From positions 19,572-83,571 of the forward strand of contig WNNJ02002564.1 of NCBI GenBank assembly GCA_012934845.2: 64,000 nt of DNA, in the 5' to 3' direction. The notes beneath the pieces were generated by a model. That model made no database searches. It saw only the letters and a list, made by a program, of their open reading frames with translations, and had not been told where the DNA came from. Positions 10,429 through 22,084 of this stretch are shown in pieces. The stretch's first letter is position 1. Each line of letters begins with the position of its first letter. Source of the stretch: Pomphorhynchus laevis. Taxonomy: Eukaryota; Acanthocephala; Palaeacanthocephala; Echinorhynchida; Pomphorhynchidae. A program made the position numbers and the translations under genes.

Positions 10429-13400
10429 TCTTCTTTATCAATGGAGCGAATACTTTGCCCAGATAAGCTAGGTTATGACTGCATTCAATTAACGTGTAAA
10501 ATAAAATAAATACTGAAAAACATCCGAATACTTTCTGGTCTCATTTGGAAAGAATTGTCCTGGCAAACTTAGTGTCCTCGTGAAATACATAAGGACCTCT
10601 GTATATAATTATATTTATGGCCAAGCTGACTTAACTTCTGAGATGGATACTATAGACCGTTTATAGTCAAGAAAGGAAGTATTATATTCGCACGTTTTTG
10701 GTTTGTACACGAAAAGAAAAGGGTATGAATTCATTGATAAATTCGCACAAGAATTACACCGCTGTATTCAGGCTTGTGATTTTCAAGATGTTACAGCCAA
10801 CGAATACAGATGCGATCTCGTAAGAAACTCCTTTATTATTAATATTTCATTAAAAAATTATTAATATTTCAACAGCATACAAAAACTAGCTTAATTGGCT
10901 TGTTCACTGCGAAAATAAGTAAAATAAAATAAAAATAAATAACAATTTTCGCAGATATGGAAAAGCAGCACTCCTCATTGCTTCCTCCACGGGTAAATTC
11001 TTTTTTAAATTTGGCTAAGCTGTTACGGAAAAAATTTGTATTATCTTTAGGCTTATTCCATAATCCGACGACTCGACGATCAAATTGAACAGCTCTTGAT
11101 TTCCTTACCCAATGCTATTCTCTTACTTTGACTCGAGACCATCACGTGACACTGGATTGTGGATGCTTACTTATGATAGACACTTGGGTCTACCATATCC
11201 CTACAACATATATAATCGGATCTGGAGACAGTTGGTGAATGCACCGGAACATCCTTAGCGACACAATTACCCTCTATACTTATGCCTATGTTTATTGAGT
11301 TATTTGCAAGCCATTAGGAGTGATGTATAGAGTCGCAAGGCCCGTCATTATCTCGATTTGACTTTCAGTCTTATAGTCGACGAGGAATGTATATTCTCTT
11401 TTCTTTGAGTGGCATTTATTCTCTGAATCGGTGAATATGATATGTTTCCAAAGGAATTATCACTCAGTTGACTACGAATTAGGACCGTAGATTTAGTCTT
11501 CAACTGAATTAACAAAGACGCGCAGCAGTACCCACAGTAAAATGATTTATACGATAGCGCGGCTTTATTTTCCTCCTGAAACGATACACTTATCCACTCA
11601 CTACAATCTTTACTTGAACATTGAATCTCATGATCCACAAACTTTGTTGCAACAGCTCACTTTGTAGTCTTCCTATGTTTGACCATGATTTAAACTTGTT
11701 AAATTGATTTCGCAATTCGTTCCGCAATTAGTTGAATAATTCAACTGCAATCAGGCAAAGGCTTCTCGAAAGGCAATCGCTAACATTGCTTTGGAATCGG
11801 ATCTGCAACAATCTGAACAATATAAATATCTTTATAATTCAAACCAACTAACTGCAACATGCAGTATTACTAATTCTGAAACAAATGCAATCCCATTTAA
11901 AGATCATGAATCGCTTAATTCAGTCACTAAAGAAGATTCGCAACATGAAAAGTCATTATTAGTCGTTGAAGGAAAAATTTTCTTCTGTGCGGGCGGTTTT
12001 CATTCACAAATGCGATGTCCGGCGAAGAATTCAACATGTATGTCGTGTGGCCAACTTGGTCATTGGTCCCAAGTGTGTAATTCAAAGCAAGTTACCGCAG
12101 CTCTTTGTATTCGGCATTGATATTTATGTGCCGTGAACGTTCCATATACATCAAATAGTGCGCATTGTGTTGATTCTCGTTCAATGACAAACAATCAAAG
12201 ACTCACGTATGTGCAGGCGCCCTATCTTCACTTCACGAAGCAACAGTTTGTGTAAAAGTAAAATGCAGAAGACTAGTAGCTATTATAGATTTGGCAAGTT
12301 TGAACAGCTTTATCACCGCCGATATCGCTTATGAACTTAAATTGAAAATCCACAAAATATCTTACCAAACTTGCAATACACAACACTAGAGCTTACATTA
12401 ATGGACAATGCGTTGTGAACCTCAAACTCTACTCTAATACTCTTTGGTGTCACAAATGGTGTTTCAGCTTTCCAACTATCAATTGACGCCTTTGTACGTG
12501 ATTAATCCTTACGTGCACTTTTCCGTTTCTCGATAATATAACGATCGCTAAACTCGATGAGGATGATTACAGACGAAACGTTGTTTATAGAGGCTGCACC
12601 AAGGAATCTAACTCTCAATCCGAATAAATCAGTAATAAGTTCTGAATCAATCAATATTATGGGATACTTTATAATTCTTAACAAATTCGTTCTGAATTTG
12701 TTAAAACCACTTGAAGATATGGCCGTTGATAATTATTTTCGTTCATTGAAGAAATCACTTGGGATGTTTGCATAGGGGATGTTGATCCCCTATGCAAAAC
12801 TAGGGGATCAATATGCTGGTTGTGATGTTGATCACACCCAGCCTTCTGTTGTGGAATGTGATGCCTCCAATATTGCAGCATCAGCGATATTGAATAAATG
12901 TGGTCTTCCTGCATCCTTTATATCAAGAACGTTTAGCCAAAGTGAAAAACGATTTCCTTTAATTTAAAATAGCCACAGTCATCATCGAGGTCATCCGCAA
13001 ATGCAAGCATTACCTAATTTGAAACTATTTCACTATTGTCACGGAGCAGCGATCGCTTTAATTCATGTTCGACAGTAGAAAACGCACAAAAATAACGATT
13101 AAATATAAGGATGGAGATTGGAACTATCTGATCTTTCATACAAAAATAATGATTGAATAATCATCATTATTAAATAAGGATGAAGATTGGAACTATCTGA
13201 TCTGTCATACATAATACGATATCGACTGGAAATTTACACATAGCACTTGATGCAATGTCATGAACTTGTTTACTTTCAACTTGTTTAAACTTCTTCAAAA
13301 TATTCACAATGATTTGTGCCATCCTAGAGTTACAAGACTAATCCATTTTCGTTTGATTTAAAAGCCTTTATTTCTCCACACAAAAAATGCAAGACGTATG

Positions 13401-14442
13401 CACCAATTGCAGAATTTGCGCAGAACTCAATCCAAAATTCTACCGAGTCAATACACCTCCTCTCATAAAATCGACTAAACCGTGGCAAGAATTAGTGTTG
13501 TTTTCAAAGGTCCATTGCCAACAAACTTTATGATAAAATATCTATTTCCGCTGTAGATGAATTCTCGCGCTATCCCTTCTCGATTCCTAGTACTGATATT
13601 TCCTCAGAGTGTAATCCGATCACTTACCTCAATATTCTTTTAACATGAAATGCCTAAATTAATTGACAGTGATCATGACTTAGCTTTTTTATCTGACAAT
13701 GTACAACAATTCCTGAATCAACATGGTGTATCAACGAGCAAAACAACGCCTTACCATCCTACAAGAAGCGCACAGATCGAAAGACTTAATGGGGCAATAT
13801 GGAAGACGATATGCTTAGCATTAAAATCTCGCAATATGAATTTGATAGTCTGGGAAATTGTTTTGCTGCACGCTTTACATTCGATTAATTCCTCGCTATC
13901 GACATCAACAAATTCAACTTTGCACGAACAATTCTCTGCTTTCACAAGAAAATAAAGAACATGATGTTCTTTACCATCGCGGCTATCGCACCCAGGGACA
14001 GTTTAGTTGAGAAACTTTTACCGTCGATCTAAATTCGATCCAGTCGTGAAATAAGTGCAATTTATGGAGTCAAATCCATACTATGCACTTGTGCGGCATG
14101 ACAACGGTCGTAAAACCACTGTATCAGTCAGAGATCTAGTGAGATGTTAGAATCAAAGCAATGATGCTCAAATGGACCAAGATCGAAGTGAACTAGAATC
14201 CTAACATGTCATATATGACAACGATAAGACGACATCGGTTAAATATTCTGAAGATGAAGGTAACCCAAATGTAAATAATAGTATAAACTATTCCGACAAC
14301 AGTGCAATATCCAAAATGATTCGACGGATACTCGTTTAAAGGTAGTTCTGAGACGTTCTACAATAGTAGCAAAGCAATCAATCAAGTACGATAACTTTGT
14401 GCTCGATAACTTTGATCACACCAGCATAAAGGAGGGAAAAAT

Positions 14443-15437
14443 ATGATTAGATTATACTTTGATACTATTTAAATAGCTTATTTATCTATTCTAAATATAA
14501 ACTCATTTTGATTTTTGGGTAATGCCTTGCATTTAATTGCGTAGAGAAAATTATGAAGACAATAATTATTGGATTCATAATCATTAAATTGCTGTTTCAA
14601 AGTGTAAGGATGTTAATTATACCTACGCTAGTATAATTTTGTTGGTTTAACATATGAAAAATGCTGACAAGCACTCTGAGGAACCTAGCCTACGTGAGTC
14701 GATTCAATAGGATGCTTCGCCAGTGGTTAGCCCATTTTTAACAATGATATTTTGTCGAAGATTATCCCGGATTCTTTGATAAACTTTAGAATTGGTCCCA
14801 AAACTACACAAGTTTTGATGACGCGTTTTTATTTAAAATTACTTAAAATTACAGTAGCTATCTTCCATTAAGTATTTTACTGAGGATGCTACTGTACGAA
14901 GTTATTTAAAGCTTAATAAAATTATTAATTTTTTACAGTTAATACATTTGAATTTAATAGCTAGAGGGTAAAGGCTAGTAGGTACAGTAGCATAATTTGA
15001 AAAGTACTTTCATATGCATTTTATATCTTCACTTTTGTCACGAAAAGTAAGTTTTAAATTTTTGTCTTAAAAAATAATTTTTATAAAATTTTTGACAGAC
15101 GTTTTTTCAAATTTTCGATAATAAAGCGTTAAAGTACATATTAAAAATATTAATGTCCCATTATATTTATTATTAGTAGGTATTTTTTATTAAAGTAAAA
15201 CCAGTGTGTCCCATTAACTTCAGTTAAAAATATATTTAAATTTTAATAATTAAGCTAATTATTATTTTTTTAATTTTATTAAAAAAATAAAAAATTAAAT
15301 CCTTTCAATACATTAACGGAAGACATTAAAAATTATATTTTAGTTTGTACTTAGGCTTTGATAATTTGTAACAACAAAACATGTAATATGTATTATGAGT
15401 AAAGCCTTTCATTTGATTATATTTACATCAATTTACT
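14443..15437 (+). repeat. 3' LTR-like repeat interrupted by an insertion
   Basis: The first about 105 bp match the 5' repeat; the match resumes at about 15405-15437. Similar words (gccttgcatttaatt, about 14532-14546, and gcctttcatttgatta, about 15404) flank the intervening AT-rich DNA and could be a target duplication. I recognise no family in the inserted piece. Confidence 0.45.
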
Positions 15438-15439
15438 TA

Positions 15440-16400
15440 AACATTTATTGAGTAAATATCTAAATTATAATATAAATTATATAATGAATATGGTTAAATA
15501 TATTTGATATATTTAATTATATTAAATATAATTAGAATGGTTAATTTAAAAATAAATAAGTTTATTTATTTTTTGAATCATAAATAATTTTTGAGTTGAC
15601 GTATAACTGAGTATATGTATTTTGCTCTAACGTTTATATTAACGTTTAAAGTTGTAACTGTAAACGTTTATAAAAATACTGTAATTATTTAAATATTTTA
15701 AGATGTTTAATATTTAAGATGTTATAAATAATATTGAAATGAAAGCGCTTACATTCAATAAAAAATATTTTTTTACATTATAGCACCTAAATAAATGTCG
15801 TTTTAAATCAAAATCATTAATGTTTTTGGTATTTCGTCGTATTGTTTTTATATCAATATATTTTTGTATATTACAATTATAATATTATTATAATTTAGAT
15901 CAATAATTTAATATTTGAGCGTAAAAGTTTTGATTTTTCGACGATTTACAGAATTACGTGTGTGAAGATCGCATACATTAGATTAGCATTAATTTAAAAT
16001 AAGTATAATTTAAAAACTTCATAAATTAATTTAAAAAATTAAGTATCCAAAAATATAATCAAATTAGATACTCAACTAATATCTTTTTAGACGACGATAT
16101 TAAATGTAAGAATAACCGTGGTAAATTGAGGACTTATCGTATATTATGTTGTTGTTTTAGCGTTATATCGCCGTCTTAGTTTTATGTTGTTGTCATAGCT
16201 TTATATTGCTGTCTTGGATATAAAGCGTAATAATTGCATATGCAAGAATTTGTGAGAAATGCGTTTATACAGGGAATGTTTAGCATTAATCATTTATTAG
16301 TTAATTTATTTAATTAACTAAGATTTGAAACTTTATTGTTTAATAATAAATATAAGTATCATACCGGTTAAAGGAGATTTCCGTTAAAGCATTTGATATT
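15440..16400. other. AT-rich intergenic DNA with a 41-bp dispersed word
   Basis: No gene is visible. A block at about 16079-16122, beginning aatatctttttagacgacga, recurs with two or three changes at about 19531-19572 inside the 12-bp minisatellite region, so it is part of some dispersed repeat. A degenerate 30-bp duplication (taatgttgttgtcatag-like) is near 16140-16215. Confidence 0.45.
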
Positions 16401-16659
16401 AATAAAGAATTATTGGATCTGGATCAAAGTAAAGATGAATTTTTTATTGATATTTCGCTAACCTCTGTTAGCATATTAAGAAAATTGGAAAATCTTCAAA
16501 CAATTTTAAAAATTATAAAATTTCATCGTTGTATAAATATCTACATTTACTTGTGCTATAGCAACATTAATTCATCCACTAATACATTATGTTTGTCTTA
16601 CAACAATAAGTTCAGCCGAATGTTAAAATAATGGCTTGAAATTCGTTTTTAATTTTTTG

Positions 16660-17700
16660 AAGTAATTGTCATGTAATTTTCTAAAGATGATAACAGTAGT
16701 TAGCAAAATATCAAATAGAATTTTCATTCTTTCTTTGATTCAGCTCCAATAATTATTAATCAATAATGGATCAATATCAATTATTTTAAAGCATTTAATA
16801 TTCATATTTTGCAGAATTAATTCATCTTTATTGTATTCGTTTTACATTCAAAGGCATCATTTAGTCATATTAAAAAGAGTTAGCAAAATATCGAATAAAA
16901 TTTCCCTTTGTTCTTAATTTCTATATTTCTTTATCAGTAATGGATCATTATCAAATATTCTAAATATATAGATTATTATGTATACACGGCTTTGATCGAA
17001 AAAGGCCGTTTTTACAGAAAATTAAAGCCATTTATTTAGATAATTTATAAATTACTAAATTTTGTAATTTTCTAAAGATGTTAACAGAGGTTAGCGAAAT
17101 ATCGAATAAAATTTCCCGTTGTTCTGATCCAACTCCAATATTTCTTTATCAATAATGGATCATTATCAAATATTCTAAATATATAGATTATTACGTATAC
17201 AAGGCTTTGATCGAAAATGGCCGTTTTTACAGAAAATTATAGCCATTTATTTAGATAATTTATAAATTACTAAATTTTGTAATTTTCTAAAGATGTTAAC
17301 AGAGGTTAGCGAAATATCGAATAAAATTTCCCGTTGTTCTTATCCAACTCCAATAATTCTTTATCAATAATGGATCATTATCAAATATTCTAAATATATA
17401 GATTATTACGTATACAAGGCTTTGATCGAAAATGGCCGTTTTTACAGAAAATTATAGCCATTTATTTAGATAATTTATAACTTACAAAATTTTGTAATTT
17501 TTCGAAGATGCTAACAGAGGTTAGAGAAATGACAAATAAAATTCTCCCTTTGTTCTTATCCAACTCCGATAATTCTTTATCAATAATGGATCATAATCAA
17601 CAATGTAAATCATTTAATATTCACCTTTGCAGAGTATATTCATCTTAATTGTACTCGTTATATATATTCAAACGGCATCGTTTAGTTATATTAAAAAAGA
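16660..17700 (+). repeat. 215-bp repeat cluster (family R215)
   Basis: Units starting at the word tctaaagatg (about 17071 and 17286, and ttcgaagatg at 17501) have a 215-bp period, with older diverged copies from about 16680. Each unit carries gttagcgaaatatcgaataaa, ccaactccaataattcttta, caataatggatcattatcaa and ggctttgatcgaaaatggcc. The same family occurs in the opposite orientation near 34.3-35.1 kb and as a fragment at 35.4 kb, so it is dispersed as well as tandem. No protein coding or terminal repeats were seen. Confidence 0.85.
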
Positions 17701-17862
17701 AAACGCAGGGATTTTATTCTACAACCTCTTGATTCCATTATTTATTGACATCAAAAGATGAAAAAATCCTATTTAAAATTTTCATAAAGAAACAATTTGA
17801 TTTAAAAAGTGCATTTTTTAAATATTATAAAAATTAATCATTGGTAAACTTATTAGTAAACA

Positions 17863-18405
17863 CCGCCATGGCCGGTCCCAAGCCCGAGCTGAGAAAGGAG
17901 GAGGGTTGGCGATAGACTTCGCGACAAGCCAGCCGTAAAATAAAACCGTACCATCAACTTTATGAATGTTGTCTCAATAGTCTTCTACGGTGCTGAATGT
18001 TAGCCGATATTAAAATACGAAGAACGCAAAGTTGCCGCAATGGAGAAAAAGATGCTCCGATGGACAGCCGGAAAAACCTTAAAGGATCATGTCCGGAACC
18101 AAGAAATAAGGAACCAATTAGGCGTAGTGCCAATAATAGAGAAACTTCGCGAATGGCGACTACAATGGTAAGGCCACGTTATCCGCGCAAGCGAACACCA
18201 ACCATCAAATAAGTTCATCGCCGTGACAGTGGATGGAAAGCGTCCGATAGGAAGGCAGAAACTGCGATGGATGAACGTCGTACGTCATGATTTTATAAGT
18301 GTTGGACTGGAAACCAAATATGCCCTTGATAGAGCCAAGAGGAGGCAACTCCCAAAAGCAGCTGACCCCGTCCCTACATGGGAAAAACGCCAAAGAAAAA
18401 GAAGT
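17863..18405 (+). mobile_element. RTE-type LINE remnant: 5' head joined to 3' tail
   Basis: The first about 125 bp (ccgccatggccggtcccaag onward) form a head also present at 26.6 kb. It is joined directly to the C-terminal end of an RTE-type ORF: in three frames one can read MLRWTAGKTLKD, LREWRLQW, GHVIRASEHQPSN and VDGKRPIGRQKLRWM, the usual 3' end of RTE retrotransposon proteins. The endonuclease and RT are absent. In-frame stops replace the Trp codons expected after GAEC and LQW. The last open part is 18223-18405. It is an internally deleted, dead copy. Confidence 0.8.
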
Positions 18406-18409
18406 AAAC

Positions 18410-19035
18410 TTATTATTTGGCAATTTTTCTTCATATCCAGTAAAAGAAAAGCTCACAAAATTTGTGGGTTTTAATTTGAAAGTTCTACATAACTTTTGGC
18501 CAAACAAATTTCTTCACATAAAATACTCTTCACTTTCGAAACCGAAGAATCTAATCCGATTATGTAGCCAATTCATGCGACTTTTAATTCGATTTGTACA
18601 GTTTTATATCTGTATAAGATGCGTTAAAAATATTGAAATATTTAAATTAAATAGCAAACTTAAATACCTAATCAAACGTATTAATAAAGCAAACTCAATC
18701 GAAAATTTTACGAAATATTTTACATTATATACGAAATAGTAAAAGAAATCATCTCCGATTGTAGCGCAATATCTTTTTAGACGCTAAAATTAATTTGTTT
18801 CCACAATGAAAAACGTAAAACGGTTGATTAGGCGTGAACTTTGAATATAATTTTAAGGTGAACAAAACTTCTATGATAAATCATTCTGTGTTAAATTGTA
18901 CATTGTTGCGTTTTAAGAATTATTTGCCTAAGTTAATCGTTTTTCAAAAAGTTTTACAAAAACACGGGTTGCCGTTCCAACGTGTAATGTATTTTTCGCA
19001 CGGAAGAATATCTTACGATATGGATTGTTGAAACA
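18410..19035. other. Unassigned stretch with two small open frames
   Basis: Plus-strand frames of about 110 codons (to 18739) and 65 codons (18834-19031) run after the RTE remnant. They are rich in Lys, Asn, Leu and Phe, with no recognised motif and no splice sites I can defend. They could be chance frames in AT-rich DNA or decayed coding sequence. Confidence 0.3.
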
Positions 19036-19039
19036 TCAT

Positions 19040-19282
19040 TCAAAATAATGTATCGTACATTATATAGTACCATATAATGTACGATAAATTAAACGATATA
19101 ATGTACGATATAATGCACGATATAATACACGATATAATGTACGAAATAATGCACTATATAATGAAAAGTATAACATACAATAAAAGGTAAGATATAATGT
19201 ACAATATACCTTAGAAAATAATGCGGGATATATAATAATGTGCAATATAATGCACGAAATAATGTAGCCGATAATATAATAA
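19040..19282. repeat. 12-bp minisatellite (acgatataatgt), block 1
   Basis: Tandem acgatataatgt 12-mers with many single-base variants. The unit is a multiple of three, so long artificial frames of LYRT-like residues appear on the minus strand. It is the first of four blocks of the same repeat between 19.0 and 25.7 kb. Confidence 0.9.
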
Positions 19283-19463
19283 TGTTAGCCGATATTAAAA
19301 TACGAAGAACGCAAAGTTGCCGCAATGGAGAAAAAGATGATCCGATAAACAGCCGGAAAAACCTTAAATGATCATGTCCGGAACGAAGAAATAAGGAATC
19401 AATAAGGCGTAGTGCCGATAATAGATAAACTTCGCGAATGGCGACTACAATGGTAAGGCCAAA
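19283..19463 (+). mobile_element. RTE-type LINE fragment inside the minisatellite
   Basis: About 180 bp beginning atgttagccgatattaaaat are nearly identical to 17996-18176: the same RTE C-terminal region around the MLRW and LREWRLQW motifs. It shares with that copy the in-frame stop after GAEC and the one after LQW, so both descend from an already dead source. It is bounded on both sides by 12-bp repeats. Confidence 0.85.
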
Positions 19464-19980
19464 ATATACGATATTTATATAAATATACAATATACAATAT
19501 AATATCTTTTTATTATATTGAATATACAATATAATATCTTTTTAGACGACGATATGAAATGTAAGAATGACCGAAATATAAATATACGATAAAATATACG
19601 ATATAATGTAAGATAAAATATACGATATAATGTAAGATATAGTATACGGTATAATGTACGATATAATGCACGACATAAGGTACAATATAAAGTACAATAT
19701 AATGTATGATACAATATACGATATAATGGACGATATAATATACGATAAATCAACGATATAAGGCACAAAATAATGTACGATAAAAAGTACGATATGGTGT
19801 ACGATATAATATACGATATAATGTCCGATATAATGAACGATATAGTTTACGATATAATGTACGAAATAATGTACAAAAAATGTAAGAAATAATGTAAAAA
19901 ATGAACGAGAAATTGTACGATATAATGTACGATATAATTTAAGATAAAATGTACGATAATGTATGATGTATGATATAATC
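19464..19980. repeat. 12-bp minisatellite, block 2
   Basis: Continuation of the acgatataatgt array, containing the dispersed word aatatctttttagacgacga (about 19531). It ends where the Penelope-like 3' terminus begins (caaatcagctaactgagtct). Confidence 0.9.
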
Positions 19981-21490
19981 AAATCAGCTAACTGAGTCTA
20001 CGTATTTAATATAATTATAAAATAAACAAAACATAATAGTGCTAAATCAAATTTTAATAATTAAGTAATAAAATAAATAATTGTTTTTAGATTTTCTATA
20101 ATTTAAATCAAGTTAAAAAAATTAATTAATATATTTTAAGTTAATTATTTTAATATATTTTTTATTGCTATAGTAAATTAATGTTAAAAAATAAAAAATT
20201 GAAATTTAAAAAGTCATTTTTAATTAAAGTCATTTTTAAAGTCATATTAATACAAAGTATATTATTTATTAATATACTTTGATAAATACTTTTATAAATC
20301 AAATCAGCTAACTGAGTCTACGTATTTAATATAATTATAAACTAAACAAAACATAATAATGCTAAATCAAAAAGTAATAATAAAATAATAAAATTAATAA
20401 TTGTTTTTAGATTTTCTATAATTTAAATCAAGTAAAAATAACAAATTGAATTTAAAATAAAAAATAATTTTTATGAATTGACTAATAAATAACAGACGTT
20501 GTATTAGAATAAGGATTAGATGTCATTAGGAGGAACTGCCATAAATAATTTGCCACTTAAAAGTTTAAATTTATTCTTTATATTATTGTGTTGATTTATA
20601 TATTTTACTATTTTCTGCTTGATGTTATTTTTATAGTAACCTAGTTTAAAATATGTATCTATTAAATTATTTAAATGATTTTGAAGAAAGCCAATATCAT
20701 TACATATTGTTGCAATTCTTAAAATTTCATTATTTAATGTATTATATTTTATATTATATGGTATGCATGAATGCTCATGCAAAAATATGTTTCTTGTAAA
20801 TTTAAATATGTCATCTTTACGATATAAATTAATAGTAGTTTTAGTTAATGTTAATTTAATGTTCATATCTAGATATACACCTTCTTTATCATTAATATTG
20901 GTTTTGTTAAGAATAAGGCTTTCTGGATAAATGTGCTCACTAATTGAATAAAAATTATTAGAATTAAATACACATATATCATCAATGTATCGAAACATAT
21001 ATTTAATATCTTTATATTGTTTAGATTTAGTTTTTACACAGTTATGAACAAATTCATATTCTATAAAGCTTAAAAACAAGTCAGCTATAATTAGGCTACT
21101 ATTACCTCCCATTGGAACACCTTTTACTTGTCTAAATATAGATGTCCCTACTTTTAAATAATTTTGATTTATCAAAATATTTAAGGATTCTATTAATTCA
21201 ATTTTATCCATATATTTATATTTACTTGATGGTTTAATTTTTGTTAGATAGGCGTTATAATTATTATAACATATATATGTATATATTTTTCCGAATATAA
21301 GATTAATTAATTTTACTAACGCTTCTTTAATATCTACTAAATCTAGATTTGTATAAAGAGTACTAAAATCGTATGTATTTATATTTTGAAAATTTATTCC
21401 TTTTGTCTGTTCTAAAAATTCTTTTGTAGAATTAATACTGAAATAGTGTTTTATACCAGTATTAATTTCGATTACCTTGCAATATTTTTA
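19980..21490 (-). mobile_element. Penelope-like retroelement copy with duplicated 3' end
   Basis: Read on the minus strand, the element starts at 21490 with aaaatattgcaaggtaatcg, runs through RT finger and palm regions, and ends near 20297 at the family terminus. A second partial 3' end (19981 to about 20280) follows in tandem, offset by about 315 bp. The RT palm is open from 21211 to 20516; the finger region upstream (with the YDFSTLYTNL motif, about 21400-21300) is also readable. It is inserted between two blocks of 12-bp minisatellite. There is no GIY-YIG endonuclease. The lineage is assigned from RT motifs and tandem 3' structure, so it is moderately certain. Confidence 0.7.
20516..21211 (-). 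CDS. Penelope-like reverse transcriptase, palm to thumb (231 aa)
   Basis: Residues 31-53 contain GVPMGGNSSLIIADLF (RT motif B), 74-83 FRYIDDICVF (motif C with catalytic Asp77-Asp78), and 112-118 VYLDMNI, a motif typical of this RT lineage. Residues 119-190 have the IYRKDD..KFT and HSCIPYNIK blocks. The true protein would start further upstream in the finger domain. Its C-terminus runs into the conserved cagttcctcc element. The same protein, about 95% identical, is at 28809-29354. The palm frame has no stop here, but without the N-terminal part and endonuclease it is probably not autonomous. Confidence 0.75.
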   Translation of the reverse strand: MDKIELIESLNILINQNYLKVGTSIFRQVKGVPMGGNSSLIIADLFLSFIEYEFVHNCVKTKSKQYKDIKYMFRYIDDICVFNSNNFYSISEHIYPESLILNKTNINDKEGVYLDMNIKLTLTKTTINLYRKDDIFKFTRNIFLHEHSCIPYNIKYNTLNNEILRIATICNDIGFLQNHLNNLIDTYFKLGYYKNNIKQKIVKYINQHNNIKNKFKLLSGKLFMAVPPNDI

Positions 21491-22084
21491 CATTGCAATG
21501 AACGATATAGTTTACAATCTAATATACAATATAATTACGACATAATGTACGATATAATACACGATATAATGTACGATATAATAAACTTTATAGTTTAAGA
21601 TATAATGTACAATATAATGACTAAATAATGTACGATAAATTGTACAATATAATATACAATATATTGTACGATATAATGTACTATATAATGTACAATATAG
21701 TTTGCGATATAATGTATGATATAATATTTGATATAATGCACGATATAATGTACGATATAATATTCGATATGATGTTTGATATAATAAACGATATGATGTA
21801 GGATATAATGTACGATTTAATATACGATATGATGTAGGATACAATGTACGACATAATGAACGATGTAAAGTGCAATATAATTTACGATATAATAATGTAC
21901 GAAATAATGTCCTATACAATGTATAATATAATTTACGATATAATGTTTGATAAAATGTACGATATGGTGTACATATAATGTACAATATAATGCACGAAAA
22001 AATGTACGATATAATGTTCGATATAATGTAAAATATAATGTATAATATAATTTACAATTTAATGTACGATATAATATACGAACT
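21491..22084. repeat. 12-bp minisatellite, block 3
   Basis: Same acgatataatgt-type array, between the Penelope-like copy and the long LINE. Variants include gatatgatgtagg. Frames with LYRTLYRT-like translations are artefacts of the 12-bp period. Confidence 0.9.

Larger units (their letters stand above)
10305..15437 (+). mobile_element. Ty3/gypsy-type LTR retrotransposon fossil, broken
   Basis: Parts lie in the order expected for Ty3/gypsy: an LTR-like repeat (about 10305-10428), a gag nucleocapsid-like stretch with CCHC zinc knuckles (about 11790-12120), the end of the reverse transcriptase and the RNase H region (about 12555-12970), an integrase zinc-finger and catalytic-core region (about 13385-13960), and a second LTR-like repeat starting near 14443. 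The two end repeats share actcattttgatttttg and neighbouring sequence. The 3' repeat appears split by about 0.86 kb of AT-rich DNA (about 14550-15404), resuming with tttacatcaatttact near 15425. The element is thoroughly broken, with many disruptions across all domains, and the LTRs have drifted noticeably apart, so it is old. Residue similarity fits gypsy better than copia or BEL. Confidence 0.75.

Noticed and set aside
12779-12967. A separate small host gene downstream of the zinc-knuckle region
   Set aside because: Its residues match the RNase H region of Ty3/gypsy elements, so it is part of the fossil.
18299-19031. Two small plus-strand frames as a new host gene
   Set aside because: The first starts inside RTE sequence in another frame; neither has a recognised domain or supported splice sites.
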